Shown in pieces: positions 59,649-64,000 of a DNA stretch of 64,000 nucleotides. A program made the position numbers and the translations under genes. The notes beneath the pieces were generated by a model, which did no database searches, was not told where the DNA came from, and worked only from the letters and a program-made list of their open reading frames with translations. Positions within the stretch are counted from its first letter, which is position 1, and each line of letters opens with the position of its first letter. The stretch is from NCBI RefSeq assembly GCF_042653925.1, contig NZ_JBHSFQ010000019.1, positions 60,459-124,458 on the forward strand, read 5' to 3'. This DNA is from Nocardiopsis_B mangrovi (GTDB lineage Bacteria; Actinomycetota; Actinomycetes; Streptosporangiales; Streptosporangiaceae).

Positions 59649-60668
59649 TCACGGGGTGACCGGGCCCGTTCCGGCTCCCGTCGTTTGTAGGACGGTCGTG
59701 ACCGTGGCGATGTCCTCAGTGGACAGGGTGATCCGATCGGCGTCCGACCAGCCGTCGACCTGTTCCGGGGTGCGGGCGCCGACGATGGTGGCGGTGACTC
59801 CTGGCCAGGCCAGGGCCCACGCGATCGCGGCCGACGCGACCGTCGTGCCGTGCCGCTCGGCGACGTCGCGCAGCGCCTCTGCGACCGCCAGGTTGCGGTC
59901 GAGGTGGTCCGTGAAGTCGGGGCTGTCGCGGCGCCAGTCGTCCTCCGCCAGAGTGGCGATCCGCTGGCGGGAGAACGTTCCGCCGAGCAGGCCGGACTGC
60001 ATGGGCGAGTAGGCGATGACGGCCGTGCCGTGCTCGGCCGCCCACGCGATGTCGGGGGCCGCGGACCGGTTGATGGCGGAAAAGGCCGGCTGGACGGCGT
60101 CGACGTGGGCGATCGCCTCGGCCGCCGTCAGCAGCGCAGGGCCATGGTTCGACAGCCCGATGGCCCGCACCTTGCCCTCGGCCTTGAGGTCCGCCATCAC
60201 CTGCCAGTACTCCTCGATCGGCGTCACCCGCTCGGCCGGGACGCCGGTCGTGGCGCGCGACTCGGCCCCGCCGTCGTCGGGCCAGTGCACCTGGTACAGG
60301 TCGATGGTCTCGACGCGGAGCCGGCGCAGGGACGCCTCCACTTCGCGGCGGACGCTGTCGGGCCGCATGATGCGCCGGGCCGGGGCCGACGGGTGCTCCT
60401 CGTCCCACACCAGCCCCGCCTTGGTGAAGACGTATGGGCGCTCGCTCGCGGGAAGCCCGGCCAATGCTCGGGCGAGGATCTCTTCGGCGTGGCCGAGTCC
60501 GTACACCGCCGCGGTGTCGATCCAGTTCACGCCGTTGCCGACCGCGCGGCGGATCGCGGCGACCGAGTCGGCGTCGTCGGTGGTACCCCAGGTGGAGTGC
60601 CAGCCGTCGCCGCCGATCGCCCACGTCCCGAACCCGAGCCTGCTGATCCGCATATCCGCGATGTTCAT
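59649..60668 (-). CDS. Aldo/keto reductase
   Basis: 339 residues from ATG 60668. AKR fold: ISRLGFGTWAIGGDGWHS, NGVNWIDTAAVYGLGHAEEILARAL (catalytic Asp and Tyr), VFTKAGLVWD, IDLYQVHWPDD (catalytic His) and RAIGLSNHGPALL, plus SAINRSAAP and ATIVGARTPEQVDG for NADPH binding. It reduces aldehydes or ketones. The divergent gene at 61020 encodes an MmyB-type regulator that probably controls it. Confidence 0.92.
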   Translation of the reverse strand: MNIADMRISRLGFGTWAIGGDGWHSTWGTTDDADSVAAIRRAVGNGVNWIDTAAVYGLGHAEEILARALAGLPASERPYVFTKAGLVWDEEHPSAPARRIMRPDSVRREVEASLRRLRVETIDLYQVHWPDDGGAESRATTGVPAERVTPIEEYWQVMADLKAEGKVRAIGLSNHGPALLTAAEAIAHVDAVQPAFSAINRSAAPDIAWAAEHGTAVIAYSPMQSGLLGGTFSRQRIATLAEDDWRRDSPDFTDHLDRNLAVAEALRDVAERHGTTVASAAIAWALAWPGVTATIVGARTPEQVDGWSDADRITLSTEDIATVTTVLQTTGAGTGPVTP

Positions 60669-61019
60669 GCCGGATACTGTGCTCCGAGCCCGGTCTCCTA
60701 CCCAGGGTGCGGCGTGTCCTAGGTCCGGTGGTACCAGGATCCGACTCGTCCGGGTACGCGCGTGGGCCCCGGCGGTCGCGCCCCGCTGCACACCCAGGGA
60801 GCCCGCTCGGTCGCCCGCCGACAGCGCCGTAATCAGTCACCCCGCCGACGATGTCCCCAGGCACGCGTTCCAGGCGCAGCGCCGAGCACTGTCCAGGACA
60901 TCCGGCCGATCCACGCCACGCGCGCCGCCGAGCCCTGCCCAGCGCCCCCCACTCCGCGTTGTGCCTGGTCACGGCTTTCGCGGGGCGCGGCGTCGGCGGG
61001 GCGCATGATACTGAGGGGT
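60669..61019. promoter_or_regulatory. Divergent spacer between aldo/keto reductase and regulator
   Basis: 351 bp with no gene. An imperfect inverted repeat CCTA...TAGG with centre GGGTGCGGCG lies at 60698-60723, close to the reductase start. The core GGGTGCGGCG also forms the centre of the palindrome at 38559, next to the other MmyB-type regulator. A second regulator site could lie near the plus-strand start, but I see no palindrome there. Confidence 0.4.
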
Positions 61020-61880
61020 ATGCACAGCGGAATGGGCGATTTCCTCCGGTCGCGGCGCGCGCGGATCGGCCCCGGGGATGTCGGGCTGCCGACCTACGGC
61101 ACCCGGCGGCGGGTCCCGGGACTTCGCCGTGAGGAGCTGGCGCACCTGGCCGGCGTGAGCGTCGACTACTACGTCCGGCTGGAGCAGGGCCGCACCGGCG
61201 GCGTGTCCGACGAGGTGCTGGAGGCCCTGGCGCGGGTGCTGCTGCTGGACGACGACGAGCGCAGCTATCTGTTCAGCCTGGCCAAGCCCGTTCGCCGGGC
61301 CCGGCCGTCGCGGCGGACGGTCACTCCGCACCTGCGCTTCCTGCTGGACACGATGCGGGCCAACCCCGCCTACGTCTTGGACCACCGCACCGACATCCTC
61401 GCCTGGAACCCCCTCGCCACGCGGCTGATCCTCGACTTCGGGGCCCTGCCTCCCGAGCGCCGCAACTGGGTGCGGCTCGCCTTCGAGGACCCGCGCGCCG
61501 AGGCCATCTTCCCGGACTGGGCGGGCAAGGCCAGCGAGACCGTCGCGCACCTGCGGATGCAGGCGGCCCTGCACCCCGGCGACGCGCGGCTCTCCGGTCT
61601 CGTGGCGGAGATGTCGCGGACGAGCGAGCGGTTCCGCGAGATGTGGGACGACCACAACGTGCGGGAGAGGAGCCGCGGCGCCATCCGCATCCGCAACGAC
61701 GTCGTGGGGGAGGTGTCGCTGCACTTCCAGACGCTCAAGGTGGCCGGCGAGGCCGCTCAGTGGCTGGTGGCCTACGCCGCCGAGCCGGGGTCGGCGGCCG
61801 AGAAGGCGCTGCGCGCGCTGGCCGTCTGGTCACCGGACGACGACGGTCCCGCGCACGGCGGCGGGTCCGGCTCCGCGTAA
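61020..61880 (+). CDS. MmyB-type XRE transcriptional regulator
   Basis: 286 residues from ATG 61020; ATG 61032 is an equally likely start because GAGGGG lies 12 bases before it and only 1 base before 61020. XRE helix-turn-helix (MGDFLRSRRARIGPGDVGLP, RVPGLRREELAHLAGVSVDYYVRLEQGRTGGVSDEVLEALARVL) and MmyB-like ligand domain (YVLDHRTDILAWNPLATRL, WVRLAFEDPRAEAIFPDW, SERFREMWDDHNVRER, GEVSLHFQTLKV). The family binds acyl-type ligands and controls the divergent oxidoreductase gene. It is the second such regulator in the window. Confidence 0.9.
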   Translation: MHSGMGDFLRSRRARIGPGDVGLPTYGTRRRVPGLRREELAHLAGVSVDYYVRLEQGRTGGVSDEVLEALARVLLLDDDERSYLFSLAKPVRRARPSRRTVTPHLRFLLDTMRANPAYVLDHRTDILAWNPLATRLILDFGALPPERRNWVRLAFEDPRAEAIFPDWAGKASETVAHLRMQAALHPGDARLSGLVAEMSRTSERFREMWDDHNVRERSRGAIRIRNDVVGEVSLHFQTLKVAGEAAQWLVAYAAEPGSAAEKALRALAVWSPDDDGPAHGGGSGSA

Positions 61881-61989
61881 CCGGCGCGGGCGGGCGGGAC
61901 GTCGACGGGGTTCCGGCCCGAAGACAGGCGCGGCCCCGGGGAGCCTCGGGCCGTGACACCGGCAGGTGTCCCGGCCCGGGACGGCGCGC

Positions 61990-62337
61990 TCACGCCGGTC
62001 CAGCGGCGCCCTCGCCGCCGTCGGGTACCGGGTCGGGAAGCGTGGCCCCCGACGCGATGTCGTGCAGTGCCCGGACGTGGCGGTCGAACGCGGCGCGTCC
62101 TTCGGGTGTCAGGGAGAGGTGGGTGCGCGGGCGCCGGCCGGCGAAGGACTTGCGTACGCGCACGTACCCGGCCTCCTCCAGCGTGGAGACCTGCTTGGAC
62201 AGCGCGGAGTCGGAGATCTCGACGGTCTCGCGCACGAACTTGAACTCGGCGCTGTCGACCGCTGCCAGGGCGGCGACGATGGAGAGCCGCACCGGCGCGT
62301 GGATCACGCCGTCGAGCCGCGAGCGGGGATGGCTCAT
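61990..62337 (-). CDS. Winged-helix transcriptional regulator
   Basis: 115 residues from ATG 62337 within ATGA overlap of the membrane gene stop. Winged helix of the MarR/ArsR-like single-domain type: LDGVIHAPVRLSIVAALAAVDSAEFKFVRETVEISDSALSKQVSTLEEAGYVRVRKSFAGRRPRTHLSLTPEGRAAF, here read as helix 1, recognition helix SALSKQVSTLEEAGYV and the wing RRPRTHLSLT. It is co-translated with the membrane protein at 62334 and probably represses the pair via the palindrome at 62822. Confidence 0.88.
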   Translation of the reverse strand: MSHPRSRLDGVIHAPVRLSIVAALAAVDSAEFKFVRETVEISDSALSKQVSTLEEAGYVRVRKSFAGRRPRTHLSLTPEGRAAFDRHVRALHDIASGATLPDPVPDGGEGAAGPA

Positions 62338-62777
62338 CGTGCCGCCGCGACGGCGGGGCGTCGCGCCGAGACGGCCGCCGCCACCAGCGGCGGAACGGCG
62401 GTGAGCAGCGCGCCGGGCACCCACCAGGCGAGGTCGCCCTTGAAGCCGCCGGTGCCCCCCATCAGCACGACCATGTAGATCGCGCCCCACGCGACCATCG
62501 AGCACAGGTGCAGTGCGGCGTACCGGCGCGGCGCGACCGGCCTGCGCAGGGCGTAGACGGTGAGCGCGCCGATGGCGGCCAGCGAGACGGCGGTGGCGCC
62601 GCCGATCACCCAGAGACTCGGGGCGAGGCCCACCGTGAGGGTGAGTCCGACCGATATCGCGGCGTAGGCGACCGAGAAGCCGGCGTACCACCGCCCGCCC
62701 CGCGCGGCGGTGCCGCCCGCGGCCTCGGCTGTCGCCAGGGCCTGCTGCGCCTGGTCCCGGTTCATCGCTGCGTTCAT
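62334..62777 (-). CDS. Four-helix membrane protein paired with winged-helix regulator
   Basis: 147 residues from ATG 62777 (GAGGCACC upstream). Hydrophilic N-terminus, then about four transmembrane helices (YAGFSVAYAAISVGLTL, LWVIGGATAVSLAAIGALTV, LHLCSMVAWGAIYMVVLMG, WWVPGALLTAVPPLVAAAV). No family name is recognised, but this small membrane protein followed by a winged-helix regulator is a frequent actinobacterial pair. Its role may be sensing or sequestering the regulator. Confidence 0.75.
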   Translation of the reverse strand: MNAAMNRDQAQQALATAEAAGGTAARGGRWYAGFSVAYAAISVGLTLTVGLAPSLWVIGGATAVSLAAIGALTVYALRRPVAPRRYAALHLCSMVAWGAIYMVVLMGGTGGFKGDLAWWVPGALLTAVPPLVAAAVSARRPAVAAAR

Positions 62778-62821
62778 GGGGGTGCCTCGCTCTCGTCTCG
62801 GTGCTGTCCATGGTGGCAACT

Positions 62822-62840
62822 ACTTTCCAAATTGGCAAGT
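62822..62840. promoter_or_regulatory. Inverted repeat upstream of the membrane/regulator pair
   Basis: ACTTTCCAAATTGGCAAGT: nine-base arms with one mismatch around a central A, about 45 bp upstream of the membrane-protein start. AT-rich and symmetric, a good candidate operator for the winged-helix regulator encoded downstream. Confidence 0.6.
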
Positions 62841-62964
62841 TGATGCGAATGTGGAAAGTGGATGCTCGGAGACATGGCACCGCCGTCCCACAGCACGCGG
62901 TGGAACCCCCGTCCGGCCGACACGGGGGTGGCGGGCCCATGCGCGCCGCCCGGCGCGGGGCGCG

Positions 62965-63600
62965 TCAGCCGACCGCACCGGCCACGGTCCGCAGGGTCAC
63001 CGATACCCGGCGGCCGCGCTGGACGCGGCCCGCCTGACCGGGGTCGCTCTTGCGGGCGGCGATGCCGTGCCGCCACTCATACCGGGCGGGACCGGACATG
63101 ACGCACAGGCTGCCCGGCGTGAGGCGGACCGCGATCTTGGCACCGCCCGCGGGATCGGTGAAGTCCATGTCGCACGCCGACCCCAGCGAGACGGAGGCGA
63201 CGACCGGGCCGAAGCAGGGGACGCAGTCGACGTGCGGGCCGATCCCCTGGCCGGGCAGGTACTCGTTGACGATCGCCTGGTCGGCTTCGGCGTCCATGAC
63301 CCGCTCGTCGATCAGGCGCGTCGCCAGCGCCCGCACCGGGCCGGGCAGCGGAGGGGCGGCCGGGGCGGCGGGGTCGGCGGCCACGCCGCGCCGGCCGTAG
63401 TCGTAGCGGCGGCCGTAGTGCTGCACGCGCCGGCGCAGCTCGGTCGACCACTCCGCGGAGTCGATGCACTCCAGCAGGGCCGTGCATGCGCCGGGGCCGA
63501 GCCAGCCGGGGATGACGCGCAGGCCCGGGACGCCGCCGGTCTCCGCCCCGGCCCGACCGGGGGAGGGGTGGGTGAACAGGTATTCGGAGGATTCGGCCAT
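62965..63600 (-). CDS. AlkB-like 2-oxoglutarate/Fe(II) dioxygenase
   Basis: 211 residues from ATG 63600. The double-stranded beta-helix core has HxD in GPHVDCVPCFGP and the C-terminal Arg-x5-Arg in GRRVSVTLRTV, with the intermediate LTPGSLCVMSGPARYEWRHGI containing the third metal histidine and ASVSLGSACDMDF. Order and spacing match AlkB-type DNA/RNA demethylases, which remove methyl groups from damaged bases. Length fits AlkB proteins (about 200-220). It could belong to the related plant ALKBH-like group instead; substrate is not given by sequence. Confidence 0.85.
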   Translation of the reverse strand: MAESSEYLFTHPSPGRAGAETGGVPGLRVIPGWLGPGACTALLECIDSAEWSTELRRRVQHYGRRYDYGRRGVAADPAAPAAPPLPGPVRALATRLIDERVMDAEADQAIVNEYLPGQGIGPHVDCVPCFGPVVASVSLGSACDMDFTDPAGGAKIAVRLTPGSLCVMSGPARYEWRHGIAARKSDPGQAGRVQRGRRVSVTLRTVAGAVG

Positions 63601-63779
63601 GCGGCCGAAACTAGCGGCCGCCACTGTCACGGCCGCCGTTCCGGCACCGGCCATCGTGCCCACCCCCGCCCGCCCGGCCCCTTCCGCAGCCCCGGCCGCG
63701 GGGGCTTCCGGCGGGTCGTAGCGCGGTCCTAGGTGTACTGATCACAGAGGTTAGGTACAGCCCGGCGGCGATTTGACAG

Positions 63780-64000
63780 CAAGAGAGGGCCTCCGACATA
63801 GGTGTGGATTGTCGAAGATCAACACCTGTAGAAGGTCAGGAGGCCCTCCGTGGCCCACACTACCCACGCCAATGCCCGCCTCACACCCGCCGGGCGCCTG
63901 GCCTTGGCCCGCTGCGTGGTCGATGACGGCTGGCCGCTCCGACGCGCCGCCGACCGCTTCCAGACCAGCGTGAGCACCGCCAGGCGCTGGGCAGGCCGCT
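63780..64000. mobile_element. Left part of an IS481-like insertion sequence
   Basis: The transposase start at 63850 is preceded by nested inverted repeats: GAGGGCCTCC near 63785-63794 mirrors GGAGGCCCTC near 63839-63848, and AGGTGT near 63802-63807 mirrors ACACCT near 63825-63830. This could be the IS terminal sequence folded back, or a hairpin that limits read-through into the transposase. The element runs off the window edge, so ends and target duplication cannot be checked. Confidence 0.5.
63850..64000 (+). CDS. IS481-like transposase, N-terminal part (cut by window)
   Basis: At least 50 residues from GTG 63850: VAHTTHANARLTPAGRLALA, then RCVVDDGWPLRRAADRFQTS with VSTARRWAGR, the N-terminal helix-turn-helix of IS481-type transposases, which begins AHxNARLTPxGR. 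The DDE core would lie beyond the window. The short plus-strand frame 63773-63973 overlapping it is a shadow. Confidence 0.8.
   Translation, partial: MAHTTHANARLTPAGRLALARCVVDDGWPLRRAADRFQTSVSTARRWAGR

Overview
The window is about 64 kb of very GC-rich, gene-dense DNA with many GTG starts, Shine-Dalgarno sites of the GGAGG type and 4-base ATGA/GTGA overlaps. Gene content (MmyB-type XRE regulators, LppU-like protein, OmpA-domain lipoprotein, Tat-exported amidase, class II UvrA, PL11 lyase, type I-E-like CRISPR repeats) points to a filamentous actinomycete, most likely Nocardiopsaceae or a Streptomyces relative. The placement is an inference; no rRNA, tRNA or core phylogenetic marker is present.

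Layout. 1-3326: a DUF5691 protein (cut by the window edge) and a SWIM zinc-finger protein, separated by a tandemly duplicated spacer. 3479-9692: an O-methyltransferase, an anti-anti-sigma factor, two membrane PH-domain proteins divergent from an SPFH (stomatin-like) protein plus a ribbon-helix-helix regulator, and a Tat-exported amidase. 10039-14322: acyl-CoA metabolism (two divergent acyl-CoA dehydrogenases and an acyl-CoA ligase) with two regulator-type palindromes. 14375-18650: a secreted protease homologue that has lost its catalytic triad, then a DUF2271 / ApbE / flavocytochrome-like reductase operon for extracytoplasmic flavin-dependent electron transfer. 20370-28564: a TetR regulator, a flavin/PNPOx protein and a glycine-betaine catabolic island: Rieske oxygenase, sarcosine oxidase and dimethylglycine oxidase on one strand, Rieske ferredoxin and ferredoxin reductase diverging from them. 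Together these would strip methyl groups from betaine to glycine.

28627-30621 encodes a signal-less peptidoglycan amidase interrupted by a 343-residue intein placed directly in its conserved DIGY/S motif; this is the most unusual coding feature. 30917-36898 holds a lipoprotein, an OmpA-domain lipoprotein, a class II UvrA and a CPBP protease. 36954-43385 contains an SDR/NTF2-like/Atu4866 operon divergent from an MmyB-type regulator with a 13-bp-arm palindrome, a phosphotransferase, an SDR-DUF2867 protein, and a hydrolase homologue with apparently lost catalytic residues behind two CsoR-like operator boxes.

43434-48009 is an accessory zone: a 1.96 kb element with 44-45 bp terminal inverted repeats carries a TetR regulator and a quinone oxidoreductase but no transposase, flanked by an LppU-like remnant, small secreted and membrane proteins and a decayed tyrosine integrase. 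48039-56067 holds a secreted rhamnogalacturonan lyase, a secreted 5'-nucleotidase and a VTC / DUF4956 / CotH operon. 56095-64000 contains a frameshifted hydrolase, an agmatinase-family ureohydrolase, a BASS transporter, a three-repeat orphan CRISPR array, an aldo/keto reductase divergent from a second MmyB-type regulator, a winged-helix regulator with a membrane partner, an AlkB-like dioxygenase and the left part of an IS481-like insertion sequence.

No tRNA, rRNA or recognisable riboswitch was seen. Operator and terminator calls come from visible inverted repeats only.
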